The translations under genes were made by a program, and so were the position numbers. DNA of 64,000 nt from Utricularia gibba. Taxonomy: Eukaryota; Streptophyta; Magnoliopsida; Lamiales; Lentibulariaceae. Location of the stretch: contig NEEC01000020.1 in the NCBI GenBank assembly GCA_002189035.1, positions 62,001 through 126,000 of the forward strand. The letters run 5' to 3'. Each line of letters begins with the position of its first letter. Within the stretch, counting starts at the first letter, position 1. Below are positions 11,413 through 21,620 of this stretch, one piece after another. The notes below the pieces were generated by a model. The model saw nothing but the letters and a program-made list of their open reading frames with translations, ran no database searches and was not told the DNA's origin.

Positions 11413-12149
11413 ATTTTTCTTCTTCTTTTGTAATAAATTGGACCCCCCCCCCAACTTTGGAGAATTATCATTTTCACCCACAGGCAAGTGGAATGATGAT
11501 TATTATTATTTTAGAAACAAATCCCGCAATTAGGGTCTAATTGTGACAACAATCCCCAAGGTTGCCTTCCCTCCCTTGAGGCAAGGGCAAGGACAAGGGC
11601 TCCCTACGGAAAAAATAATTGAGCATAGGGGGCTTCAAGTAAATTGACTTTTTTGTTGTCCTGTAAGGATTCCGTGACCATTCTTGCCCACTGCTGATGT
11701 GAGTGGACTTCTATGGGGTTTTTTTTTGTTCCCTAAAAGCACATGAACTTCATCCCCGATGGATTCCTTTGGTGGCTATTATTGAGTCTAAAGTGACTTC
11801 TTGCATCACGGCCTATCCCTAGTGCGAAGCCGCCAACAGCATCACTGAGTGATCAAGAGATGATATTCAAGACAAAAGGATATGATACATTCTCTAGGCT
11901 ATAAAGTAAGATTATAAATTCATCCCAACCCAATAACACACAATACCCTCCTCAGGATGGGATTTGGATTTGCTGTAAGCATTGTGCTCCTGCAAGTTGT
12001 CTTTCTGCTACGGCATGATGAGCTGATCTCCACTAGGAGAAAAATGATGATATTTCAGGTAAGGGTAACTTGCATTTTTTTTTTTTTTCCAACAATGTGC
12101 ATACCAAAACCATACAGATGGGAGCTTACACTCTGATACGTGATACGTA
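11413..12149. other. Intergenic between ATL promoter and RING gene 3' end
   Basis: No gene recognised. It has homopolymer runs (C run near 11443, T runs near 11720 and 12075) and otherwise unremarkable sequence. Confidence 0.5.
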
Positions 12150-13595
12150 TCAGGACTTGGAAGATTTTGCCCAGAAAAAACCCCTCCTTGGAGCAGGATG
12201 ATAATTTATGGGCATGGATCGGCTAGTCCCCGAGCCGAAGGAGAAATGTCGTCTGAGAAAGGGCGTCACGGTTGAACTCTTGGTGGTGGCGCTTGAGACA
12301 ATCTTAGAAGCCCTCTTACCATCAAGAACCCAAGGGCTAAATGGGTCCAGTGACACATCGATGCTGGGCATCTTGGCTGCGCTTTTCCCAGTACAAGTAC
12401 AGATTGGACAAATAGGGTCATACTTGTGGATCTCAGGGGTCAAGTATTCCAAGCACTCCCCATGGAAGACGTGCCCACAACTTAAAACTGCAACTGCATC
12501 AGTTTCATTACTGATAATTTCCTTTTGGGTGTTCCACCGCCATGAAGGCCTCTCCTCTAAAAGGCTGGAACATAAATAACAAGTCCGAAGATCAAAGGAA
12601 GAAGATCCTGATTTATGCCGACTGTTTCTGGTAATTTTGTCATGACTGAAGCTTGACGTCCCACTATCAAAAGACCATCTCTCCTTACGAGAAGCCGAGA
12701 GCTCCCGGAAGGCAGGGATTGACCAGCTGTCAGAAGAGCCACCATTGGAGCCCCTGGTGGACTCATTACACCAGGCGGGAAGGAGGAACGAAGATGGCTC
12801 TTTGGATGTCGAGAATGACGGAGATCTGTACTCAAGAACTTGACTATCAGATACCTGACGTAGAAATGGATGTGGAGGAGAGCGATGACGCTGTCTTGAA
12901 GGAGTTGCATTCCCAGGCCGCAAATGACTTTGGAAAAACAAAAGGGGTTCTGGCGGAGATGAAACAGAAGGAACAGATGGTGACTGCTTCGAAGGGGATG
13001 GGTATGAAACAGACGGTGACCCTATTGGCTCCTTCACCTGCAAAAGAGTTCAATAAAAGGAGACAACTCTGTTAAGCTGAGAAGTTCAAGAAAAAACTTA
13101 GCTGTTGCCATATGGCAAGAGAAACCAAAACAAGTTTATCCACAATCTCAACATACCTCAGGAAGATAACATGATGTGGCTGGATCTGCAGGGCATACAA
13201 ATAAATAATTTCTCTTAGTTTCAAAATAAATTGTTGTGTTGTGTCTTAAAGCTCACGCCACATTAACTAGGTTTACCAGATGGAAGCATTAGACTTCGTA
13301 CGTTTTCTTCATCTGGAGATTTATGCCACGTGAATGCTCGAAAGCTATCCGATGGGCTACCATCATCCGAAGCAAATGTAGCTTCTGCAGTTGTAAGAGA
13401 TTTAACTTCCATAGGATCATTTCCACAACCCCCGCGGTCTATCGACTCTAAAGTTGTCTCTTGCCCAGCCACTCGCACACGGTTATCCCATCTAAAGCTC
13501 CAAGATGGCGAATGGTGGGAATGCCTCCGTATAGCTGTACCAGTCGATGCAATGGTGTATCCATCCCCGGAAGCAGTGCAACAGGCAGCCCCCAT
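12150..13595 (-). CDS. RING-finger protein with N-myristoylation-like start
   Basis: Three exons on the minus strand: 13595-13277, 13185-13157 (only 29 nt) and 13037-12150, joined in frame to give 411 aa. The N terminus MGAACCTASGDG has Gly2 and paired Cys, the pattern for N-myristoylation and palmitoylation, so membrane attachment is likely. It is followed by a conserved plant motif HSPSWSFRWDNRVRVAGQE. The middle is Ser/Pro-rich and disordered. Near the C terminus a RING domain reads CYLCSSLLEERP ... VLSCGHVFHGECLEYL ... DPICPICT, interrupted by a short insert. This predicts an E3 ubiquitin ligase with unknown substrates. I recognise the family as an uncharacterised plant RING/U-box group but no gene name. 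The micro-exon is needed to join the frames and has consensus splice sites. A short inverted repeat covers the stop codon. Confidence 0.85.
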
Positions 13596-15185
13596 CTTTC
13601 TTACATACAGCACAAAGGAGTAACAAATTCAGCCAGTTTCCCCCTGTCTAACATGAGCAAACACGGTGGATATAAATCCTGCGTACCTGAAATTTCTAGT
13701 ATTATGAGCTAAATTCCATCGGCCAATGTATTCTCTCTTTAAAAATCTTCGGTGAGCTGCACATGTGATCTCTCTAAGCAGCTTGTAAGCTTAACTTCTG
13801 AAAAAAGAGAATCAAAATCTGATACAGTCATCCAGTAATAATGTTCCATTGTTTGCAACCCAGTGCTTCCATATCTAACAATCATAGATCCACAGCTCAA
13901 GAACATAAAACCTGACAGCAAAGTCCTCAGTAGCAATACCACAATCCTCAATCCAAGCGATACCGATCTTTAGCTCCTGATACCCTCGTCGGGCAGGACA
14001 AAAAGAACCAAAATACGACGAAGGAATCAGCCCCAAAATGGGGAAAACTCCAAATACTCAAAAACGGAAATGTGATTGAGAGTTCGCTCCCCACGAACCC
14101 TAGGCGGAAGAATAATCCCGCCTCGGCGAGAGCGTCACTCACAAATGTAAAAGAATCTGAAATTGTATATGGGGACAGAGAGAGAGAAGAATTTGGGCCC
14201 GCTTCAAGGTACAAAACACCCATAATTTAGGCCCATGTGCTACTACACAAACTACACTGTTCTTGATACCGAAGAGGTTGGTAAAGATTTTCGTCAGGGC
14301 GCCCAAAGACAGCGAATTTGAGTCCAGATCCAGACGCGTGCTGTCCTCTCTCCATCCATCTTCAGGGTCATGACTACGAGTTCCAAATGTTGTGTATTTG
14401 TTTTGGACATTAGTGAACTGATTCAGCTGAATGGAAAACTGCTTGCGGATGGAATTTTGTTAACAGCGTCACGCTCGACGCCATCACGGGATCTGTCACG
14501 AGGCACTGTGGACAATATCGATAAAGAATTCTTCGCTTCAGCTCCACTTGGTTACTTGGGTGGTTGATTCCTCGTTTTTCCACAGGAATTTGGGGTGTTT
14601 ATGAGCTGTTATGGAGTGGAGTCTTAGTTTGGGTGCTCGAAGCTGTGGATGCCAGGTGAAAAATCTGATTTATTTTGGTGTGCATTCTCTTTGAAATCAT
14701 CCGAAAAAACATGTCTTTCCTGGTTTGTTCTGCAGCCAACCACCAGAACACTCAGATGAAGGACCATGGAAGAAACCCGAAATCCGATTGGAATGACCTC
14801 CCACATGAAGTATCTCTACCTCAAGGTAATTGAATTAGATGAGATAAATGATCGATTTGAATGCAGATGGTGCTAAATGGTGAAGCCAAGCGCACGATAC
14901 GGGTTCTTAAATCTCAAAGAACGCTTTTCTTTGTCAGGGCCTCGTTATCCCGGAGGTGGCAAGTCCTCGTTAGATTTTCAGTTCCCCTGGATGATGAATT
15001 TGAAGGATTGGAACCTTTTTTTTTTTTTTTGTACTCGTTTCCGTTGGATGCTTCTCGGATCAAGTTTAGAGCTAACGTTGCGATGAACGTGAAGGAGTAC
15101 AACTGACAGAGAAATTCAACACAAACCCAGAAAGGACGAGGGAAGCAAGAAAGGATAACATGAAGATGACCAACACAATCTACTT
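13596..15185. other. Intergenic: RING gene upstream region, possible unknown transcript
   Basis: Upstream of the RING gene on the minus strand, probably including its leader and promoter. A GGCCCAT motif lies near 14230. On the plus strand a 65-residue frame at 14370-14567 and an intron-like GT...AG pair around 14825-14865 could reflect a transcript, but no protein family is recognised, so no gene is called. A run of T lies near 15015-15030. Confidence 0.4.
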
Positions 15186-15922
15186 CTAGTTTCTCCAGTT
15201 CCCTTCGCCGCCGCCCCTTGAGTATCCACGGTCGCCGCCGTAACCACCACCGCCAGAGCGGCTACCTCCGTAGCCACCATCACCATAGCCACCTGAACGG
15301 CCCCCACCGTAGCCACGGTCATATCCATAACCACCTCCCTCACGGCGCCCGCCGCCGTAACCACCACCACCACCTCCGTCACGACGAGGGCCGCGGAATC
15401 CGCCGCCGCCCCCGCCGCTACCGCCACGGGACTGCGCCTCATTCACGGTTATGTTACGGCCGTCCAGCTCCTGGCCGTTCATACCCTCGATGGCGTCCTT
15501 CATCGACTGCTCATCCTTGAAGGTCACAAATCCGAAACCCCTTGACCTCCCAGTCTCACGATCATTGATGACCTTTAGCAGAAACAGGTAAAATAATCAG
15601 ATCCGGTACAGATCTGATAGATTAAGCACAAAACCGAAAAGCGATAATTCGATCTTCGACCCTTTGGTTAAGAAGTGGAAGAAAGAACGTACCGTTTCAG
15701 TGCATACAGTAACAGAAACAGTAGCAGTAGTAACAATAGTAACAGTAACAGTAACGCTTAGCAGATCTGAGCGTATGGCGCGAGATCCAGTCTCTGCGGT
15801 AAACCGACCTTCGATTCGATGACTTCGCCATAGGTAGCGAAAGCCTGTTCAAGTCCCTGATCGGTGGTAGACCAGGCCAAGCCACCGACGAAACATCTAA
15901 ACTCAACATCAGCTGCGGCCAT
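15186..15922 (-). CDS. Glycine-rich RNA-binding protein (GRP7/GRP8-like)
   Basis: Two exons on the minus strand, 15922-15809 and 15572-15186, encode 166 aa. One RRM fills residues ~8-85, with RNP2 (CFVGGLAW) and RNP1 (RGFGFVTF). The C-terminal half is an RGG/GYGG-rich tail. The single intron splits the RRM after GEVIESK and before [16 protein letters not shown], exactly where GRP7-type genes carry theirs. Arabidopsis relatives are cold- and clock-regulated nuclear/cytoplasmic RNA chaperones that control their own splicing through this intron; the present intron (15573-15808) carries a striking TTACTG-type repeat. Start chosen at [14 protein letters not shown], 63 bases below a good TATA box; a longer in-frame Met (15943) is less like the family. 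Confidence 0.95.
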
Positions 15923-15984
15923 TGGGGACTCTGCGAATTCCAACTCTGTATCGATGCGGTGCTAGGAGGCAGGGTAATGGGGGA

Positions 15985-15994
15985 TTTATATAAA
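15985..15994 (-). promoter_or_regulatory. TATA box of the GRP gene
   Basis: TTTATATAAA on the minus strand, 63 bases above the start codon at 15922, predicting a leader of about 30 nt. Confidence 0.65.
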
Positions 15995-16091
15995 GATGGC
16001 GCTAGGTTTTTCGTGGAAATACTATCGTGCGCCGCGAGTTAATTCTGTAACCAGGGTTGAGCGTAAAAGGCAATGCGAGTGGGCCCCCAAC

Positions 16092-16105
16092 TAGGGTTAG
16101 GGTTA
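16092..16105 (-). promoter_or_regulatory. Telo-box (two telomere-type units) upstream of GRP
   Basis: The plus strand reads TAGGGTTAGGGTTA, so the GRP-sense strand has two AACCCTAA-type units about 170 bases before the start codon. Telo-boxes occur in promoters of plant translation and growth genes. Confidence 0.6.
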
Positions 16106-16498
16106 AATATAGACTATGGGTTAGCGAGATATTTTCCTCCCATGATGACGACACGATGCCGATCTGGCAGCTCTACGGTACGTGGCGGCGTGTCATTGGC
16201 TTTCACTTCAACGTGTGGATCCTCCTCCCCATACTCGAGAATTCAAAAAACAGCACACTGATTCGCACAGCATCATTTTCGTGTAAAGGTGAATGAGGGA
16301 GAGCACAGTGGGATGGGGTTCGATGATCTGTGCGCACTCTGCAGTGCATCATTCAGTGGCCATCGCATGAATAGTAGATTCAAAGTATAAACGGTTCCGA
16401 TGTATCCAAGTGCAAGCCCTGGATTGGAGACAAATAGCCAGTTACGGATGGCAAGGAATGATCAAAAAGGAAAAAAAAAGAGAAAAAGAGAGAAGAAA

Positions 16499-16570
16499 AG
16501 GTCCCACCGAGATTTGAACTCGGGTTACTGGATTCAGAGTCCAATGTCCTGACCACTAGACCATGGGACC
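16499..16570 (-). tRNA. tRNA-Gln (anticodon CTG)
   Basis: The reverse complement folds as a complete 72-nt tRNA: acceptor GGTCCCA pairs with TGGGACC, the D arm begins GTCTAGTGGTCAGGAC, the anticodon loop is CTCTGAA with stem TTGGA/TCCAG, and the T arm is CGAGTTCAAATCTCG. Anticodon CTG reads CAG (Gln). The sequence agrees with the common plant nuclear tRNA-Gln apart from the acceptor stem, where the third base pair differs. There is no intron and no encoded CCA, as expected for a nuclear gene. Internal A and B boxes are intact. Confidence 0.95.
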
Positions 16571-16832
16571 TCTTATTGATGAACAGTTTAAATCATTATA
16601 AAACTATCAAGCAATACGTTTTGTTGAAATTCTCACTAGTTTCTTCGTCTCTCCTTGGTCTGTCAAGGTCGTCGCCTCGCCCTACGAAACTTCATTGGGA
16701 GTTTTCGGGGGTCATTGAGGTCTTATAAAGTCCAACATTTTTCTCTCCTATTCTCGATTACGCGGATTGAAGATGAAGTAAGGTGCTGAACTTTGACTTC
16801 TCTCCGAATTTATTCTCTTAGGTAACAAAAAA
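16571..16832. other. AGB1 promoter and 5' leader
   Basis: Short upstream region of AGB1, with no coding frame. An upstream ATG at 16771 in the presumed leader is followed after four codons by a TGA. Confidence 0.4.
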
Positions 16833-18922
16833 ATGTCAGTTTCTGAGCTGAGGGAGCGGCATACTGCTGCTGAAGAAGCCGTTGTATCTCTCAGAGAAGA
16901 GTTGAAGGAGAAGCGTCGCCTTCTTTTGGACACTGATGGTTCGAATTTAAAGTAGTTTTTCTGAGTTTTTCTGTTTTTGTTTGATGATCAATGTTATGAA
17001 TTGGCGAGCGCTGGATCTATTTTCAAGCTTACGGTCATGTGGGTTGATCTGTTTCGTTTGGTTGGAATAATCACCGACGCGATTTTTTTTTTTAATTTCA
17101 TCCCAGTTGCTGGGTACGCGCGCTCGCAGGGGAAGACTCCTGTGGCCTTTGGTACTACTGATCTCGTTTGCTGTCGGACTTTGCAGGGACACACTGGAAG
17201 GGCAAGTTTTTGGCGTATTTGAGTATAGATACACTTATTAGTTTGTGCATTCTGCATTTAGTTTAATTTCCATGTGTTTGTTTGCGTGTGTATTGTTTGG
17301 CCATACTGATCTGCACTGTTGTATCCAACGATTTTATAGCTGTATTTCCTCTTCTGAGTAAATGTGTGTCAATGTATAGATTCGCTCTTAGAAATTAGTT
17401 CTACCAGTTATTGAATTTGTTCGTTTTTTAGCTTGTATATGGGACTCCTAGACTCTGTCCAGAGCTATGTTTCTTGAACTAATTTCATGAATCACGCTGT
17501 TATGCATGATTAGATGCAGTATTTTCCTCGTGTCTCATCCCACACTAGGTGCAAGCTGTTGGCTGAATCCTGGTACTTTCAGGTTTATTCACTCGATTGG
17601 ACTCCTGAAAAAAATCGTGTTGTCAGTGCATCGCAAGATGGCAGATTAATAGTGTGGAACGCTCTGACAAGCCAGAAGACACATGCAATCAAGCTACCTT
17701 GCTCGTGGGTTATGACCTGTGCCTTCTCAACGAGTGGTCAATACGTGGCATCTGGTGGTCTAGATAGCATTTGTTCTGTTTTTAACTTGAGCTCGCAAAC
17801 TGATAGGGATGGGAATCTGCCAGTCTTTAGAATGCTGAGTGGGCATAAGAGTTATGTGTCTTCATGCCAGTTTGTTCCACATGAGGATACTCACCTAATT
17901 ACTGCGTCTGGGGATCGAGCATGTGTTTTGTGGGACATAACTACAGGCTTGAAAACTGTCACGTTCGGAGGTGAATTGCAGTCTGGTCATGAAAAAGATG
18001 TTCTAAGGTATGTTTTGTACTTTCTTCTACTGACCTTCATCTCTTGTTATCATAAACTTTGGTGATTCTCTTTTGATTCAGTGTCTCAATAAGTGGATGC
18101 AATTCCCGAATGTTTGTGTCCGGTTCGTGCGATCAGACTGCCCGAATTTGGGACACTCGCGCTGCCAGTCGAGCTGTTTCCACATTTCATGGCCATGCTG
18201 GAGATGTCAGTTCTGTCAAGTTCTTTCCTGATGGGAACAGGTTTGGAACCGGCTCAGATGATGGAACGTGTAGATTATTTGATATTAGAACTGGTCACCA
18301 GTTACAAGTGTACAGTCAACCACATAGTAGCCCTGAAGTCCCTCATGTGACCTCTATTGCATTTTCTATATCTGGCCGTCTCCTCTTTGCTGCTTACGAC
18401 AATGGGGATTGCCTCGTCTGGGACACACTGTTGGCACAGGTATATACGACAGTGGTTAATCCTGGGTTGCTCCACGCTAGACAAACGAAAATTTATGCTG
18501 GCTAATTTGTTCAAGCAAAGGCTCTACCATGTTTGTAGGTTTGTTTGAACTTGGGATCCTTCCGCAATTCTCATGAAGGCCGGGTTAGCTCTCTAGGACT
18601 TTCAGCTGATGGAAGTGCCTTATGTACAGGAAGCTGGGATACAAACCTCAAGGTTAGTAGATGCATGCCTGTTTCTTTTGATTTTTCACACGCCACCGAA
18701 AAAGTAGCAGATAATACGCTGGTTGCTTCAAATAACCAGTATGTTCATCAAACCAACAGGCTACATTGCTTGCCTATTGCTCTTTCTGATGTAACAACAT
18801 ACCGTTTCGGTACCAGACATTGACCATTTTGAGCCAAACAAGACTCTCTGGCTTAAGCTTACCCCCCGTTTCTTTGGTGCTCGCAGATTTGGGCCTTTGG
18901 AGGGAACAGAACAGTTGTATGA
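16833..18922 (+). CDS. AGB1: Heterotrimeric G-protein beta subunit
   Basis: Six exons: 16833-16938, 17107-17201, 17583-18007, 18082-18439, 18539-18652 and 18887-18922. They total 377 aa, the same length I recall for Arabidopsis AGB1. The N-terminal helix (MSVSELRERHTAAEEAVVSL) forms a coiled coil with the gamma subunit. Seven WD40 repeats follow, with recognisable pieces VYSLDWTPEKNRVVSASQDG, LIVWNALTSQKTHAIKLPCS, SGSCDQTARIWDTRAASRAV, GTGSDDGTCRLFDIRTGHQL and the terminal CTGSWDTNLKIWAFGG. It acts at the plasma membrane with G-alpha and gamma subunits in hormone, defence and development signalling. Intron 2 begins with GC (AGG|GCAAGT): no GT site keeps the GHTGR-VYSLDW join, so it is a GC-AG intron. 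All joins are in frame. The call is firm. Confidence 0.97.
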
Positions 18923-19621
18923 ATGGCGAAGAGGGGGTGAAAGGAGATTCGAAATTCGTAATTTGCCTGTGTGTTGGTCTATGGATGCTGCTGTTGTAAC
19001 TTGTAGCTCATGCTCATCAAAGTGTGCTGTTGTAACTTGTTGCACCAGCTTTCTGTTGATGAAGATCCCAGTACCGGAGTTGTCTTGGTGCCATCAGATC
19101 ATAAACCCCACACCCCCTTGTGGATACTGGAAATCAGGGAAGATGGTGAAGGACCATGCAATTTAGCCGTGGAGCCTTCCTGGCTTACTCTTTCCGGCAG
19201 CTAGTTACTCGGAAAGTCGTCTTCACCAAATAGGTGCCCACCAGTGCACGTGATTATCTTCCCCAGAGCTGCCTTCACCGATCTCTGTTTCGCTGCAATT
19301 CCGTCGTATCTCTGCTCAGTGTGCTGATGTGCGCATCTAGGAAAGTCCTGATGTTTTTAGCCGTTGATTTCACGTTTTCAATTGTAGAACCAGAATCTGA
19401 TTCATAATACAACAAGATGTTTATAAATAAGAGGGACCATCCTAAATGAGATACAATATCCGGAAGTAAAGAAGATCGGGAGTATCAAACTAACAATATT
19501 TTACTAGGAAACATATATGATATGTACATGAACAAGCTCGGACTTGTACGTGCATTGCATGGATGAGCGCCCTTCTTCTGCTGGTCCCTGTGCTTTGCTA
19601 CCGTTTCTTGAAGTTCATGAG
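18923..19621. other. Intergenic between convergent AGB1 and DC1 genes
   Basis: 3' flanks of both genes. An imperfect direct repeat (TGCTGTTGTAACTTGTAGC at 18987 and TGCTGTTGTAACTTGTTGC at 19025) lies in the AGB1 3' flank. No gene seen. Confidence 0.5.
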
Positions 19622-20435
19622 TTAAAGCAATGCTTTGAAGAGACCCACGATGAGTGCTGCGGGGTCCCCTAACACGGCGGAAGCGACTGCCTGTACACCC
19701 AACGCTGCAATCTCGCACCCTTTGAGAGAGGGCCCTTTGCTCTTCTTTCGGCTCCGCGCCGCCTGAAGACTGCCTCTCAGGCTCGGAATTTTCGGGTTCG
19801 TTTCCCTAACGCCGCCGCAGACGCAACTGCTTCGCTGGGGGAACTCGTGCCAGCGCTCCGCTAACATCTCCTTCGCGCACGCTACGTGGAGATTGTACTT
19901 TTTGCATGAAGATCGGTAGCTCCAGCTCCGTACCTTTCTACCGCACCTACAGAAAAAAGGTCAACTTGCTTGTTTTAGGAGCCTAATTTCGGGAGATTTT
20001 TTTTTTTTTTGGCTGGGGCACTTGCCTGAGACATGGAGCCTTAACCTTCTTGTGCAAATACAGTTTGATTTCTCCGTCGTCCAGAAGCATCGGAAGTTTC
20101 GCGCAGCAGGGGTGGAGATCGAATCCGCAAGATTTGCAATGGTAGACGAATCCGCTCACGTCCTTCTCACAAGCGTTGCAGTAACGCGCCACCTCCCCTG
20201 GCGGCCGGCTCATGAACTCGAACGAGCACTTTGTGTAGAACGGGTGTGTGATGGACGGCAAGGGAATGGCACAATGCGTGTGCAGATCAAAGTTACACCC
20301 CGCCCCGCCGGAGCATCTGTATCGCGAGCCGATTCCGGCCTCCTTGCAGCCGTCGCACTTGAAGGGAGCTTCGGAGTACTCCAACTTGAGCGCATGGTGC
20401 GGGTGGCTGAAATGAGAGATCTCCGAGTGCTTCAT
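19622..20435 (-). CDS. DC1-domain (Cys/His-rich C1) protein
   Basis: Two exons on the minus strand, 20435-20026 and 19946-19622, give 244 aa. Plant DC1/C1 zinc-binding modules are visible: HFSHPHHALKLEY with CDGCKEAGIGSRYRC and FDLHTHCA, then CNACEKDVSGFVYHCKSCGF with DLHPCCAKLP, and a third across the exon join, CLRCGRKVRSWSYRSSC followed by YNLHVACAKEM. Such proteins are implicated in stress responses and may bind lipid or metal ligands, but substrates are unknown. Only a GC donor (CTCAG|GCAAGT) joined to TAG|GTGCGG keeps the third module intact, so the intron is of GC-AG type. The start is the first in-frame Met after an upstream stop. The C-terminal 20 residues (GDPAALIVGLFKALL) are hydrophobic. 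It is divergent from DPH3, with 468 bases between the starts. Confidence 0.88.
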
Positions 20436-20903
20436 GACCGTCACCTGCAACTCCGGTTCCCCATTGCCGCCGCCCTCTCCGATTTATAAGGTAGCAGATA
20501 TTTCCCTTCCAGTGGTTCAGTGAAGTAGAAGCAATTTTTGAATGCTTGTCCTTTTCTCAACACTTTCAGAACACGCTGACAATTGGAATGGAGGGGGAAT
20601 ACCAGAAAGTGGCACCTGATGCCCTAAGCATGATCATCAATCAAATGAGCAGTGATTATTCCCTAATTCTGATTCTCAACCACTGTGTCTAGTGCCCCTA
20701 TCCTCAGTACCTTGAGGAGAATCCCACCACATGTAAACATCTTCAAGGTGAAGCATGTCAAGGAAATGGTTGCCGCCAGCTGCACAGATTTCGACCCCTG
20801 GCCCAAGAATTCAAATGTGGAGAACAGGCCCGGCCCAGAAACCATCGCGGCCGGTTTTATTTCTCCGTCTTGTCCATTGAAGAGAAACCCTAGGTAAAGC
20901 GGG
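20436..20903. promoter_or_regulatory. Shared upstream region of divergent DC1 and DPH3 genes
   Basis: 468 bases between two outward-facing start codons. GGCCCGGCCCAG near 20829-20840 resembles site II elements. An AAACCCTA telo-box-like motif lies at 20886-20893, just before the DPH3 start. Confidence 0.5.
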
Positions 20904-21149
20904 ATGTCGTATGACGATGTGGAGATCGAGGACATGGAGTGGAACGAGGAGTTGCAGGCCTTCACATACCCATGCCCCTGCGGCGATCTCTTCCAGATAA
21001 CCAAGGAGGATCTCAGGATCGGGGAGGAAATTGCCCGTTGCCCGAGCTGCTCGCTCTACATCACCGTTATCTACAACATCGAAGATTTTCAGGACACTTC
21101 AACACGGAAAAGTGGCGGCCCGAAGCCACAGCCCGTCCCGGTTGCATGA
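20904..21149 (+). CDS. DPH3: Diphthamide biosynthesis protein 3 (CSL zinc finger)
   Basis: Single-exon frame of 81 aa that is a complete DPH3/KTI11-type protein. DPH3 is the small iron- and zinc-binding electron donor for the first step of diphthamide synthesis on elongation factor 2, done with DPH1-DPH2, and also supports Elongator-dependent tRNA modification. The CSL zinc finger is intact: Cys24 and Cys26 in TYPCPCGDLFQIT, and Cys46 and Cys49 in ARCPSCSLYITVIY. The N terminus MSYDDVEIEDMEWNEEL and length match the eukaryotic family closely. A telo-box-like AAACCCTA lies 11-18 bases upstream of the ATG, a motif seen in promoters of plant translation genes and fitting for a translation-factor modifier. 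Confidence 0.96.
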   Translation: MSYDDVEIEDMEWNEELQAFTYPCPCGDLFQITKEDLRIGEEIARCPSCSLYITVIYNIEDFQDTSTRKSGGPKPQPVPVA

Positions 21150-21620
21150 AAAGCTTCTGGTTTTTTGCAATTTTTACGACATGATTGGCTCATGGTTACG
21201 TCTCGTTGTTTCATAGAAATTAGGGTTTTGTGTTGCGTGGGAATGGCGGTGAGTGAGCGGCCGCCGGATGGATTTCATGTAATTCATATAATTTTCAAAA
21301 TATTTATAATAATCGAAAATGGCAATTAAGTCATGAGAACGCCAAATTCAGGGGTCCGGCCTGCAGATTTGATGATGTGCGCCCCATGGTTTCGCAGACA
21401 GCACACGGATTTGGATCGATCTGCATCGTCAGATCTTACTTCAACGGTCAGGATCGCCTGCAGGTTCAACCTTCGCAAAAATATCGTCGTTCCCGTGGAA
21501 AAGATCTCTCGTCCTTATCCACAACTTAGATATTCGTATTAAAGGTGAAGAAGCCGCTGAAGGAAGGGGACGATCGGAAAGTGTCGAAAACCCCTGAGAT
21601 TCTTGATCTGAATCGTTGAA
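21150..21620. other. Intergenic between DPH3 and CBP1
   Basis: DPH3 3' flank and CBP1 promoter/leader. AT-rich around 21280-21330. No other gene. Confidence 0.5.

Noticed and set aside
14370-14567. 65-aa plus-strand frame upstream of the RING gene
   Set aside because: No recognisable motif and no clear downstream exons; kept only as a remark in the intergenic entry.
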